Source: Streptococcus oralis
GTDB taxonomy: Bacteria; Bacillota; Bacilli; Lactobacillales; Streptococcaceae
NCBI GenBank assembly: GCA_905370255.1
Contig: CAJPKC010000002.1
Coordinates: forward strand, 1-64,000
DNA length: 64,000 nucleotides
Direction: 5' to 3'
The translations under genes and the position numbers were made by a program. Every line of letters starts with the position of its first letter. Within the stretch, counting starts at the first letter, position 1. This document shows positions 23,602-31,589 of this stretch, piece after piece. The notes below the pieces were generated by a model. It had not been told where the DNA came from and made no database searches. It saw nothing but the letters and a program-made list of their open reading frames with translations.

Positions 23602-23629
23602 ATTATAGCACATCGTTTTTTAATGTCAA
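23602..23629 (-). promoter_or_regulatory. hup promoter
   Basis: TTGACA (23624-23629), 16 bases, TATAAT (23602-23607) preceded by TGC on the minus strand. It is one of the strongest promoters in the window and gives a leader of about 80 bases with two hairpins. Confidence 0.75.
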
Positions 23630-23645
23630 ATAAAAAGTGCGATTT

Positions 23646-23984
23646 CTAAGCCTTTTTCGAATTTTTTTCAAGAATCGCGTCTGCGAGTGCACTATTTTCG
23701 GCACTTTCCGGTTCTTCGTCAGCGATTTCGTCTAACCATTCTTTAAAGTGTGGGTTGAGAACCCCTTCGAAGTCGGCTTCTTTTACGTATTTGCGATAGA
23801 GCTTGTCTAAGACTTTTTGATCGTACACGTGATACTCCGCGACCATGAGTGCTTGTACGAAGCCCTTGATCGAATCTTCTTGCAAGTCAATCATAAACTT
23901 GGCACTTTCGCGAGTTTCTTTGCGTTTCACGTTTGCGAGTTTTTCTCCATAGTATTTCTCGCGCTCAGCTTTCGTTGTGTACAT
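23646..23984 (-). CDS. Hypothetical protein, 112 aa
   Basis: A charged, helical protein (MYTTKAEREKYYGEKLANVK) without membrane segment or recognised motif. It starts five bases after the kinase gene stop, with a GGGGTAA that could serve as ribosome site, so it is probably translated from the helicase-kinase mRNA. It is the last gene of that operon. Confidence 0.6.
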   Translation of the reverse strand: MYTTKAEREKYYGEKLANVKRKETRESAKFMIDLQEDSIKGFVQALMVAEYHVYDQKVLDKLYRKYVKEADFEGVLNPHFKEWLDEIADEEPESAENSALADAILEKNSKKA

Positions 23985-23989
23985 GACCG

Positions 23990-24637
23990 TTACCCCGCAA
24001 GAATCCGTGTGACCATTTCATCGTCCGACAGGTCTGCCGTGATGACAATATCCGTATCATATTTTGGAATGTCGTCCAAAGCTGTTTCTGATACGTGTTC
24101 CTCGGCTTCAATCGACGGAACGAATCCGTCACGAGCTTCTAAACGTGCATGGCGAGTTTTTCTGTCAATATCCATGTGAACGAGAACTGCGCCGTGTTCG
24201 TGACAGGCTTCGTATTCGTTCGGGAACCGAACATCTGTAATGATGACCGTGTAAGATTGTCTCGTAAGCGAAGCAACTTTATCGAAAGTCTTGCGAATGA
24301 AATATAACGGATCACTCGCACGACGAACGTCACCGTAAAACTGGAACAACTTACGGATTTCCGGTGTCTTTTTATATGCGGAAACATTTGTTAAGTTTTG
24401 CGGCAAGATTTCATTGAAAATGGAATCTATGACGTGTTTTGGTAAATCAAACTCGGCACTCAACTCGAGCAAGTCTTTACCTGATCGTTTGTGTTTAATT
24501 AAACTGTCAATTTCTTCCTTTAACGCGTCAGCAAAAGAGACGCATTTGACAGGTCCTTCTAAATGGGTAATCAGGAGTCGGGCTAGATAATCCTTGCCCG
24601 ATCCCATTTTACCGTAAAGTCCATAGATTTTCGGCAT
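23990..24637 (-). CDS. P-loop (deoxy)nucleoside monophosphate kinase-like protein
   Basis: The 215-aa protein begins MPKIYGLYGKMGSGKDYLAR, a Walker A of the type seen in phage dNMP kinases and dephospho-CoA-kinase-like enzymes. The TDVRFPNEYEA segment (about 138-148) is typical of phage deoxynucleotide monophosphate kinases. It would supply dNDPs for element replication, which fits its place beside the helicase. The ribosome site is AGAAAGGAACAC. The exact substrate is not clear. Confidence 0.65.
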   Translation of the reverse strand: MPKIYGLYGKMGSGKDYLARLLITHLEGPVKCVSFADALKEEIDSLIKHKRSGKDLLELSAEFDLPKHVIDSIFNEILPQNLTNVSAYKKTPEIRKLFQFYGDVRRASDPLYFIRKTFDKVASLTRQSYTVIITDVRFPNEYEACHEHGAVLVHMDIDRKTRHARLEARDGFVPSIEAEEHVSETALDDIPKYDTDIVITADLSDDEMVTRILAG

Positions 24638-24648
24638 AGTGTTCCTTT

Positions 24649-26304
24649 CTAGCTAGTCGGTGTGGTTTTTACGAAACCACGTGTCGATGCAATGGCGCTT
24701 CGATCGAAGGCTCGTTTGAGTTTTTCGTCAGCGCCCTTATACGATGGATCCATAAAGTCTTTAATGTTGTATTTCGTAATCAATGGTTCGTCTGCGTCCA
24801 TCTGATTAGTGATTCGCACACGATCGGTTCGTTGGGATTTGTCGTCCAAGAGACCTGTTTCTTTACCCCAATCACGTGTGTATTGCAAGAATTGATTACG
24901 ACTGTATGTAATGCTGTTTGCATTAAATTCTCGCATCCATTCTTTATAGACGGGGTAGATGAGTTTAGTTGGAAGAACAGTCCATTGAAATACGTCATAC
25001 ATATCGTCCCAGAATTCGAATACGTTGTTGTTTTCTGATTTATATTCAGTTAATAACGATTTTGTCGCTTGAGGAACGATAAAGGTGTCGAATTGATCCA
25101 TCTCTAACGCTTTTGATAAAACGTATTCTTTAACAATAGGATCACAAATGAATTGACTTTTAATGTATTTCTTTTCGATACCCTCGAAAGTGTGATCGAA
25201 CGGAACCATGACAAGACGACGATAAAAGGAATTCGTTTTATCTCGAAACTTGGGCATACCATTGATCATTTGAATTGTTACGTGTTTGACGACAGCCGGA
25301 TAAGAGTCTTTGTGTTTAGGTTCGATTGAGATATCATCACCTGTGACGGCTGCTTTAAAATCGTCAACGTTATCGATATAAACGCCAACAGGGTTTTCGT
25401 CTGCGATGTTTACGACTTTACCAATAAGATTTCGTTTTTCGAAACGCTTGCTGTAATCGTGAATTTTGAGAGACGAATAGTTTCCTTGTCCAACAATATT
25501 TTTGATGAGTTGTCCATAAGTACCTTTACCGTTATTTCCTTCGCGTGATACAAAGAGAATTGCCTTATTATAAGAGTGTCCTGGGTTGAATGACGCAGCG
25601 AGAACTTGCCAGAGCAATAGTTCTTTTTCTGGATCATGGTCTGCGAGTTCACGAATCCATTCATCAACTGTCCAGTCAGAGCCGTCTGGTTCTTTTAAGA
25701 CAGGTGTTGTCTTGACTGGTTTATAGTCAGTCTGGATTTTAGAAGTCGCGACAAAGTCAGGTCGAAACGGTTCTAAGGTTTTTGTTTCTTTATTGAAAAT
25801 ACCATTATTGACGACGACGTGCGCCGAATCGAGTGATTCGTAAACGACAGGCGCCATCATAGTTACATACGAGAGAATGTTCTTACGCATGTTCATTGAT
25901 AGGGGTTGTTGTAATAGAGAAACGTGAAGCTCGATGAACTCACCACATTCTTCATATAAGCCTAAATTTTTACTATTCGGATCCGGATTGAACATATAGA
26001 GATTCGTGTCCGTTTTTGAGGATAGTGCGGAATAGGCGATACGAACAATGGGCAACGTAAATGTTAAAACAAGAGCTAATTCGAAATCGGTTAACTTTGC
26101 CGGTTCTTTTGAATTGTTCATTGTTGCTAACATTTGTTTGTGAGCTAGAACACCTTTATAAGTATTTCGCAACTCTACGTCGATGTCGTTCATCGTGTTA
26201 ATATTGAAGGTACGACTGTTATTGTTTAAATAGTCTAGAATATCAGCTAACGTTGGATCTTCTGTCGTCAAACGGATTGGGTTTGTTGATAGTTGCATTA
26301 CCAA
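24649..26304 (-). CDS. D5-like/SF3 replicative helicase
   Basis: The protein is 549-551 aa depending on start: TTG at 26304 or ATG at 26298. It has a helicase core with Walker A REGNNGKGTYGQL (about 258-270), Walker B VNIADENPVG (about 295-305) and a sensor region NGMPKFRDKTNSFYRR (about 345-360) as in P4/D5-type primase-helicases. No primase motif is obvious. It would unwind the origin at 27.1-27.5 kb. The leader has AGAAAGG, then a TGACG/CGTCA hairpin, then AAGG close to the start. RNA 5 is complementary to this leader over 12-14 bases. Confidence 0.8.
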   Translation of the reverse strand: MVMQLSTNPIRLTTEDPTLADILDYLNNNSRTFNINTMNDIDVELRNTYKGVLAHKQMLATMNNSKEPAKLTDFELALVLTFTLPIVRIAYSALSSKTDTNLYMFNPDPNSKNLGLYEECGEFIELHVSLLQQPLSMNMRKNILSYVTMMAPVVYESLDSAHVVVNNGIFNKETKTLEPFRPDFVATSKIQTDYKPVKTTPVLKEPDGSDWTVDEWIRELADHDPEKELLLWQVLAASFNPGHSYNKAILFVSREGNNGKGTYGQLIKNIVGQGNYSSLKIHDYSKRFEKRNLIGKVVNIADENPVGVYIDNVDDFKAAVTGDDISIEPKHKDSYPAVVKHVTIQMINGMPKFRDKTNSFYRRLVMVPFDHTFEGIEKKYIKSQFICDPIVKEYVLSKALEMDQFDTFIVPQATKSLLTEYKSENNNVFEFWDDMYDVFQWTVLPTKLIYPVYKEWMREFNANSITYSRNQFLQYTRDWGKETGLLDDKSQRTDRVRITNQMDADEPLITKYNIKDFMDPSYKGADEKLKRAFDRSAIASTRGFVKTTPTS

Positions 26305-26331
26305 TACCTTGACGTTGATACGTCAGCCTTT

Positions 26332-27021
26332 CTATTCAGAGTCATTTTCGTTTAATAAAGTAAGAATACTGTTTGCGATAACGCTTGCTTCGATATCACC
26401 GCTTTGCTCGAAATCTCGAGTCGCTTGAATTAAACGTTCACGTTCATCGCCATCATTTGGAAGCGTTTCGGCTTCAGGCATAAGTGTAATTGTAACACCG
26501 TGTTGTTCACATAATTGTGAAATGATTTCGTATTCCGGTTTTGAAAATTGATTCGTGAATATAAGGACGAGTTCGTCAATTAAATCGGCTTGGATCAAAT
26601 GACAGAGGCGTGTAAATTGTTCACTCTTAAAGGAATGAAGCGGTTCGTTGTTGATTAAAGTTTCAGTGACAACCTTTTTACCGAGACGTCGTTCTAACAA
26701 GTAACGCGACAGTTTAATAAAACCATTCGTAATAGGTATTGGAATTGGTTTGTTAATGATTTGTCCGTTTTCATCAAATTCGCGCACGACCGATTGAATG
26801 TAAGCGACAATTCGGTGAATTTCTGCCTTACGCCCTTTGCGACGACGCATACGATTGAATTCGCTAATTTGACTTAGAGTATATTTTCGCCAACCGTTTT
26901 CCGTGACAGTGCGGGGTGAGAAGTCACCTTCTTTTTCATAACGTTTCAAGGTTTGGATTGAAACGCCTACGAGGTCACCGAATTCTTTCGGCGATAATAA
27001 CATTTCTTTTGTTTCTTCCAT
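26332..27021 (-). CDS. MerR-type HTH protein with a degenerate serine-recombinase-like domain
   Basis: The start at 27021 (MEETKEMLLSPKEFGDLVGV) follows AGAAAGCAGG. Residues about 9-60 form a MerR/IS607-type helix-turn-helix (GVSIQTLKRYEKEG...GWRKYTLSQISEF). The rest resembles the resolvase fold of IS607 transposases but lacks the usual YARVSS and KDRL.RFG motifs, so it is probably not catalytic. As the first gene before the helicase, next to the iterons, it may be the copy-number regulator or initiator accessory. Its own leader contains the 14-base match to RNA 2. Confidence 0.65.
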   Translation of the reverse strand: MEETKEMLLSPKEFGDLVGVSIQTLKRYEKEGDFSPRTVTENGWRKYTLSQISEFNRMRRRKGRKAEIHRIVAYIQSVVREFDENGQIINKPIPIPITNGFIKLSRYLLERRLGKKVVTETLINNEPLHSFKSEQFTRLCHLIQADLIDELVLIFTNQFSKPEYEIISQLCEQHGVTITLMPEAETLPNDGDERERLIQATRDFEQSGDIEASVIANSILTLLNENDSE

Positions 27022-27064
27022 AGATGTTGAAGCCTGCTTTCTATTTTGTATTAGTTGTAAGATG

Positions 27065-27093
27065 AGTATACCAAAAAGTTGAAATTTTGTCAA
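27065..27093 (-). promoter_or_regulatory. Promoter of the regulator-helicase-kinase operon
   Basis: TTGACA (27088-27093), 17 bases, TATACT (27065-27070) with TGG before the -10 on the minus strand. It has the same form as the RNA-array promoters. Confidence 0.8.
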
Positions 27094-27109
27094 CAGATTG
27101 GGGTAAAAA

Positions 27110-27530
27110 CACGCAAATTAATTCTGATATTAATTTGATTCATGGATGTGACTCAATCTATATCAAATTATACACACCCTAATTTTCTTAATTAGAATGA
27201 TTCTAATTAAGACGTTTTCGGGCAAATTCTGTTCCATTTTGTACCACTTTTTTGAATTTTGTGGAACGCTCGAAACGCAACTGGCAGTGGGTGTTTCGTT
27301 ACACCCAAAAACACGTTCCACCTACGAGGGGGTCAAACTTTTTATTTATATTTTTTAATTTTTTGTATATTTTGTATATTACTCTTTTTAAATATATTAT
27401 ATATACACATAAAAAGTGGAACAAGTGGAATAAATCTCGATAGCTCCCACCACGTAAGGGTTTCGGATGTTCCACTTTTTAAAAAATCAGTGGAACGCAT
27501 GTGGAACAAGTGGAACATTACGAGATATCT
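27110..27530. other. Candidate replication origin with GTGGAAC iterons and AT-rich segment
   Basis: No supported gene lies here. GTGGAAC occurs at 27261, 27416, 27500, 27511 and 27520, and its complement GTTCCAC at 27315 and 27479. Near matches are at 27231, 27241 and 27425. Several copies are 9-11 bp apart, about one helical turn. An almost pure A/T stretch spans 27338-27415. A perfect 12-bp inverted repeat (CTTAATTAGAAT/ATTCTAATTAAG) is at 27188-27212. Iterons beside a melting region, next to the helicase operon and at the point where gene direction changes, fit an origin. Confidence 0.65.
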
Positions 27531-27532
27531 GA

Positions 27533-27796
27533 TTATTTGATTTTCAAAATATGTTTCACATCAATATTTGTTGCGTACTTTTTATTTTTCGCTGGTTCGT
27601 ATGACACCTCTACGAGGTCGCCTTGTTTGAGTGTGTAAATAAAGTTCAACAAAGTTTCTTTGTCTTTTGGAATATACATCGAAGCATTACAAAAATCGTT
27701 CGAGTTTACTCGATGCAAGCGAAGCGATAAGGAGTAGTCTTCTTTTTTGTTTTTAATAATACGATTGACACGTACGATTTTAAATGTATTTTTCAA
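27533..27796 (-). CDS. Hypothetical basic protein, 87 aa
   Basis: The start is a TTG preceded by AAGGAGGCACTG, a full-strength Shine-Dalgarno site unlike the AGAAAGGA of its neighbours. The protein (MKNTFKIVRVNRIIKNKKED) is basic and strand-rich, with pattern DLVEVSYEP; an OB-like small beta barrel is possible. Its 3' end borders the iterons. It could be an origin-associated protein, but no family is recognised. Confidence 0.6.
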   Translation of the reverse strand: MKNTFKIVRVNRIIKNKKEDYSLSLRLHRVNSNDFCNASMYIPKDKETLLNFIYTLKQGDLVEVSYEPAKNKKYATNIDVKHILKIK

Positions 27797-27808
27797 AACA
27801 GTGCCTCC

Positions 27809-28501
27809 TTATCGAATAATAAAGATTCGAACGAGCAAGTTCAAAATAGTAGCAAGTCCAACGATAAGCGCTAAAGTTTCTAATCGTTTCATCCATTTAT
27901 AGCGTCGTGTGCCGGGTTCGCCCGCGAGACGCATTAGGAAGTTTCTCGTATCGTGAGAACTCAGTCGCGATGGTTCTGTTTCTTTTTTTGTTGTGATGAA
28001 TTTAGGCACGATTTTCTTTACCTGATTTTGTTTATCACGCTTTTTAAGTTTTTCGTAAATCGGATCGTAAATTTTTTCTGCTGAGTTGGGGTCGATCGGA
28101 TCGCCATAGGTGTCAAAAGCGAAATATTTCTGTTTGTAGGCTTGCGCGGTCATGTCTGGAAGTTCGTCTTTTGATCTGTCGATATTTACAACGTTTGAAT
28201 AAAATTGATGTTTGTCGGTGATGTTGTACACAGTTCCAACATCAAAAGTCATATCTGATACAATGGTGCAGGGTTGTGTTGCAGTAATGATAGAATATTC
28301 GCCAACGTATGCTTCTTTAAAGAGAATAACGTTTTCGTCAATCCAAGAGTTATGGGGGAGAGATTCTTTGGATTCAATCCAACCGCCTAGCTGATTGGGT
28401 TCGACAAGGTCGACGAGGTTGGATGCAATAGGTCCGTCCTGTACGATTTGTGTGACAGTTCTTCCGTCAATGATTCTTTTATTATCTGTAAATCTAATCA
28501 T
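27809..28501 (-). CDS. Protein with beta-solenoid-like N-terminus and C-terminal membrane anchor
   Basis: Residues about 35-75 (LGGWIESKESLPHNSWIDEN..., then AYVGEYS) resemble the GGWIESE-type repeats of polymer-forming or hexapeptide-like phage proteins. The middle is charged, and a hydrophobic segment (about 208-228) ends the 230-aa chain, so it is a tail-anchored cytoplasmic protein. The ribosome site is AGAAAGAAG. It starts the leftward side of the divergent region at 28.5-28.8 kb. No function is assigned. Confidence 0.55.
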   Translation of the reverse strand: MIRFTDNKRIIDGRTVTQIVQDGPIASNLVDLVEPNQLGGWIESKESLPHNSWIDENVILFKEAYVGEYSIITATQPCTIVSDMTFDVGTVYNITDKHQFYSNVVNIDRSKDELPDMTAQAYKQKYFAFDTYGDPIDPNSAEKIYDPIYEKLKKRDKQNQVKKIVPKFITTKKETEPSRLSSHDTRNFLMRLAGEPGTRRYKWMKRLETLALIVGLATILNLLVRIFIIR

Positions 28502-28606
28502 ATAAATTTAACACTTCTTTCTAGTCTTAATATAATCACATCAGAAAACGACCGTGAGAAAATCACGGTCATTAGTGGATTAATTTGATTGTTCTGTGAT
28601 AAATTG

Positions 28607-28635
28607 TTGACCGATTGTTTACGTTATGTTATAAT
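28607..28635 (+). promoter_or_regulatory. Promoter of the 28642 small RNA
   Basis: TTGACC, 17 bases, TATAAT with TGT before it. It is followed within 15 bases by a terminator hairpin. Confidence 0.75.
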
Positions 28636-28641
28636 TATTTT

Positions 28642-28690
28642 ATTAGAAACCATCGAAGGTGCTATTTGCATAACTAGATGGTCTTTTTTT
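28642..28690 (+). ncRNA. RNA 19: 49-nt small RNA or attenuated leader upstream of the actin-like gene
   Basis: The transcript from the promoter at 28607-28635 ends in ACCATC (28649-28654)/GATGGT (28677-28682) with an inner TGC/GCA pairing and seven Ts. The downstream gene has its own promoter (28713-28741), so this is more likely a separate short RNA than an attenuator. It has the same design as RNA 0 and the array cassettes. Confidence 0.65.
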
Positions 28691-28712
28691 GTAGCCGAAT
28701 TGTCCTTAAATT

Positions 28713-28741
28713 TTGCACCTTTTTGATTTTTATGATATAAT
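28713..28741 (+). promoter_or_regulatory. Promoter of the actin-like segregation operon
   Basis: TTGCAC, 17 bases, TATAAT preceded by TGA, 39 bases before the ATG at 28781. Confidence 0.75.
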
Positions 28742-28780
28742 AAGGCTATCTAAAAATTAGTCACGAAAGGACTCTTACAA

Positions 28781-29998
28781 ATGTTAGAATATATTGCCGG
28801 CATGGACGTCGGAAACGGATATTTAAAATTAGGTATTAACGATAAAGTAGAAGTATTTCCATCAATCGCTGTGAACCGTTACTCTGTTCACAATGACTTG
28901 AAATTGACACCGGACGATAGCGCTTCGTTTGCGGCGGACGCTTTCAATCAAATGGATGCGTCATTCTCAAGTCCTCTTGTAAACGACACAACGCGCCGTA
29001 TTTTCGGTAGTCGTGCTCTTGCAAGTGGTGAGCCATTAGAAGAATTTGACGTATTCTCGCGTAAGTCAAAAGCGGACGATGATCTGTCAGGAGTTCTCAT
29101 TCTAGGGTCTCTTGCAAGTCGTGCTATTCACGATTACTACGCAGAACATAAAGCGTTGCCTACTGAGATTCTTCCCGTAGATGTATGGCTTTCGACAGCT
29201 CTTCCGATTGCTGAATATGAAAAACACCATGCGGATTACGCTCATAAATTGAAAAATAGTGGATCCGCACACCTTGTTACGATTCATAATTTTGCGCAAA
29301 CAATCACCATCGCAATCACTATCAAAGAAGTATATATTGCGAACGAAGGTGAGGCCGCGCAATATGGTCTCCGTCACGCACAGTCTAATTTCCTTGACTT
29401 GATTGAAGCTGATGCGAAGAAACGTGCGGTCAATGGTGAATTGGATGATGTGACGGGTTACGATTTGGTGCATGCGGAGAATACTCTCGGCATCGATATT
29501 GGTGAAGGGACTGTCGATTTCGCGGTATTCACTAACGGTAAATTCAACCAAGATGCGTCAACGTCATTCTTGAAAGGATACGGAAACGTGCTCGAAGCTG
29601 CACTTGATCGTTTGATCGAAGAAGGATATACGTATAAGACACGTAAAGAGCTCTCTGAGTTTATCAATAAAGAGCCTAGCAAGTTGAGTCGTAATAAGTA
29701 TACGCACGTAGCTGGTGTCGTAGACGAAGAATCATATCGTTTCGCACAACAACTTCGTAATGAGATTTCTAAAATCTACACTCGTGTGGGTGCAACGAAT
29801 GAAGTTATCTTCGTATACGGTGGCGGTTCAGGTGGTCTTGAGCAACATCTCTATAACGAGATTGTGAATCTCTTGTCAGATTTCAATAGCGGTGGAACGC
29901 CAATTATCTACTTGAACGCTGCGTATTCACGTTTCTTGAACGAACACGGTTTGTACAGTCTTGCAAAAGGTCTCTACAATATCGCACATAAAGACTAA
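28781..29998 (+). CDS. ParM/Alp-like actin ATPase for DNA segregation
   Basis: The 405-aa protein has phosphate-1 motif MDVGNGYLK (residues 8-16), phosphate-2 motif LGIDIGEGTVDFA (about 232-244) and an adenosine motif VYGGGSGG (about 345-352), the ordered signature of ParM/Alp-type bacterial actins. Such proteins polymerise and push plasmid copies apart. The usual DNA-binding adaptor is not obvious next to it; the following genes are a membrane protein and a DivIVA-like protein. The ribosome site is GAAAGGAC. Confidence 0.85.
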   Translation: MLEYIAGMDVGNGYLKLGINDKVEVFPSIAVNRYSVHNDLKLTPDDSASFAADAFNQMDASFSSPLVNDTTRRIFGSRALASGEPLEEFDVFSRKSKADDDLSGVLILGSLASRAIHDYYAEHKALPTEILPVDVWLSTALPIAEYEKHHADYAHKLKNSGSAHLVTIHNFAQTITIAITIKEVYIANEGEAAQYGLRHAQSNFLDLIEADAKKRAVNGELDDVTGYDLVHAENTLGIDIGEGTVDFAVFTNGKFNQDASTSFLKGYGNVLEAALDRLIEEGYTYKTRKELSEFINKEPSKLSRNKYTHVAGVVDEESYRFAQQLRNEISKIYTRVGATNEVIFVYGGGSGGLEQHLYNEIVNLLSDFNSGGTPIIYLNAAYSRFLNEHGLYSLAKGLYNIAHKD

Positions 29999-30013
29999 TA
30001 GGGGGCTTTGCAT

Positions 30014-30547
30014 ATGTCGGTTTATAAAACAATCGGCATTTGTCTAAACTTACTACTACAAATTGCCAGATGGTCGGCTATCTATGGCTTGATGCTGTTG
30101 ACCGGCCATCTATTAAGGCTCTCTACAAATTGGTCGCTTATGGATATCTATATTGGTATGGTCGTGTTTTGTATTGGTTTCACTGGTGATCGGTTACTAT
30201 TTGCGATTCGGTCGGGATTTAACGTGAAAACGTGGGCGTTGTTAAGTGATTACGTTTGTTTAGCGTTTTCGTATAAGGCGATGTCTCTGTTAAGCGGAAT
30301 CTCAAACGAAACATTTTGGCAGTATTTCGTATTTGCAGTGGTGTCGATGATCTGGTTAGATGTTCTATTACAACGTTACATCAAATGGCTTTTCAATAAC
30401 AAACGGTCACTCTTTAAATTGTTTAGCCATAATGCGTTTGTAATAGATGATCGTTTGATTCATGTGAGTGAATATGAACTAGACGGTACGTTTTCGACTT
30501 ATATGCAAATTTTAGAAACGAAAGCTGAGGTTTCAAATGAACTATAA
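30014..30547 (+). CDS. Integral membrane protein, 177 aa
   Basis: I take the ATG at 30014 (MSVYKTIGICLNLLLQIARW), seven bases after AGGGGGC, over an upstream TTG. At least four hydrophobic segments occupy residues 1-130 and are followed by a cytoplasmic C-terminus. It lies 15 bases after the actin-like gene, and its end overlaps the DivIVA-like gene by 11 bases, which suggests a coupled unit. It may tether the segregation machinery to the membrane; that is an inference. Confidence 0.65.
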   Translation: MSVYKTIGICLNLLLQIARWSAIYGLMLLTGHLLRLSTNWSLMDIYIGMVVFCIGFTGDRLLFAIRSGFNVKTWALLSDYVCLAFSYKAMSLLSGISNETFWQYFVFAVVSMIWLDVLLQRYIKWLFNNKRSLFKLFSHNAFVIDDRLIHVSEYELDGTFSTYMQILETKAEVSNEL

Positions 30548-30752
30548 TGTAGACGATATTCGAAAGCAGGAATTCCATTTGTCTTTTCGTGGCTATAAAC
30601 CACAAGAAGTTGAAGAATTTCTCGATAAAATTGCAGAAGATTATGTAACGGTTGCTGATTATGATGAATTAGTTCTTGCGAAGAAAGAACTAGAAGAAAC
30701 GGTCGATAAGCTTCGTGAAAAAGTTCGATATTTAGAATCGACTTCGTTATAG
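30537..30752 (+). CDS. DivIVA/GpsB-like N-terminal domain protein, 71 aa
   Basis: DIRKQEFHLSFRGYKPQEVEEFLDKIAEDY (residues about 6-35) matches the membrane-binding domain of DivIVA and GpsB. A short coiled coil follows, ending at residue 71, so the usual C-terminal extension is missing. These proteins mark curved septal membrane and recruit division and wall enzymes. Here it may place the element's segregation or transfer machinery at the septum. Confidence 0.8.
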   Translation: MNYNVDDIRKQEFHLSFRGYKPQEVEEFLDKIAEDYVTVADYDELVLAKKELEETVDKLREKVRYLESTSL

Positions 30753-30760
30753 GTGGCAAT

Positions 30761-31552
30761 ATGAATGTTTTAGAATATGTAATTGATTTTCCAAAATCGT
30801 ACGGTGAAGATCGTTTGGCGATTGCTGAAGATCTGGTTTGTGCGATTGATGGTTCAAGCCCGATTAAACAGATAGCGGTTTTGCCGTTTCATTCGCAAGC
30901 CGAATGGCTGGTGTTAGCTGTAGCCGGCGCCGTGTCAGTGTGTGTGAATGGTACGATTCCCGAATATGCACAAATGGCTGTTGATTCTATTAAGTTTCGA
31001 TATGCTGAAATGCTTGAGAATTTCCCAGACGAGATGAAGCCATGCGCTGTTTTAGCGGGTGTGCAAATTATTGGTGATAAATTACATGCTTATGCAATTG
31101 GTGATTGTTCAGCTGTTATTGAAAAGACAGACGGTTCTATTGAAATCGTAACGGATAACCGTATTCGTCGTTTCTCTGATGTTACAAAAGCAATGCGCAA
31201 TAAAGCAATTGCTTGTGGTGAAGATCCTGTAAAAGCCGTTCAAGAACAAATGACGAAAAACAGGCATGTGATGAACACGCCAGATGGTTTTTGGACAGTT
31301 GCATTAAAAGGTTCATTCGAAGACGAATTCGTGGAACGTATCTATGACGTAGATGATGTGAAACAATGCTTAGTCTTCTCTGATGGATTCGAACGAGTGT
31401 TTCTACATGACTTGGTTTCCATAGAAGATGTACTCAATGGAAATGTTAGTTTAGATTCAGCATTGAAGATACTTCGAAAGTGGGAACGTAAGACTACAAA
31501 CTTATATGTCAAACGGCATGATGATGCTTGTGCGATTTTAATTGAATTATAA
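30761..31552 (+). CDS. PP2C-like serine/threonine phosphatase
   Basis: Ordered motifs AIDGSSP (about 28-34), AIGDCSAVI (about 115-123), FSDGFERVF (about 205-213) and KRHDDACAI (about 250-258) are the metal-binding motifs of PP2C enzymes. The 263-aa length fits one catalytic domain. In streptococci the PP2C PhpP opposes the PASTA kinase StkP, so this copy could reset division-protein phosphorylation. AGGTGG precedes the ATG, eight bases after the DivIVA-like gene. Confidence 0.75.
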   Translation: MNVLEYVIDFPKSYGEDRLAIAEDLVCAIDGSSPIKQIAVLPFHSQAEWLVLAVAGAVSVCVNGTIPEYAQMAVDSIKFRYAEMLENFPDEMKPCAVLAGVQIIGDKLHAYAIGDCSAVIEKTDGSIEIVTDNRIRRFSDVTKAMRNKAIACGEDPVKAVQEQMTKNRHVMNTPDGFWTVALKGSFEDEFVERIYDVDDVKQCLVFSDGFERVFLHDLVSIEDVLNGNVSLDSALKILRKWERKTTNLYVKRHDDACAILIEL

Positions 31553-31583
31553 GAAAAAGGATAACTTTTCAGTTATCCTTTTA
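31553..31583. terminator. Bidirectional terminator between phosphatase and sortase genes
   Basis: AAAGGATAAC/GTTATCCTTT stem flanked by A and T runs, placed between convergent genes. Confidence 0.8.
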
Positions 31584-31589
31584 TTGATG

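Noticed and set aside
27252..27540. Plus-strand frames of 63 and 93 codons over the iterons and AT-rich stretch.
   Set aside because: The sequence translates to isoleucine/tyrosine/phenylalanine runs from A/T repeats, without a ribosome site; the region is better explained as an origin.
30423..30759. Minus-strand frames overlapping the membrane and DivIVA-like genes.
   Set aside because: The plus-strand genes have recognisable domains and ribosome sites, and the minus-strand frames have neither.
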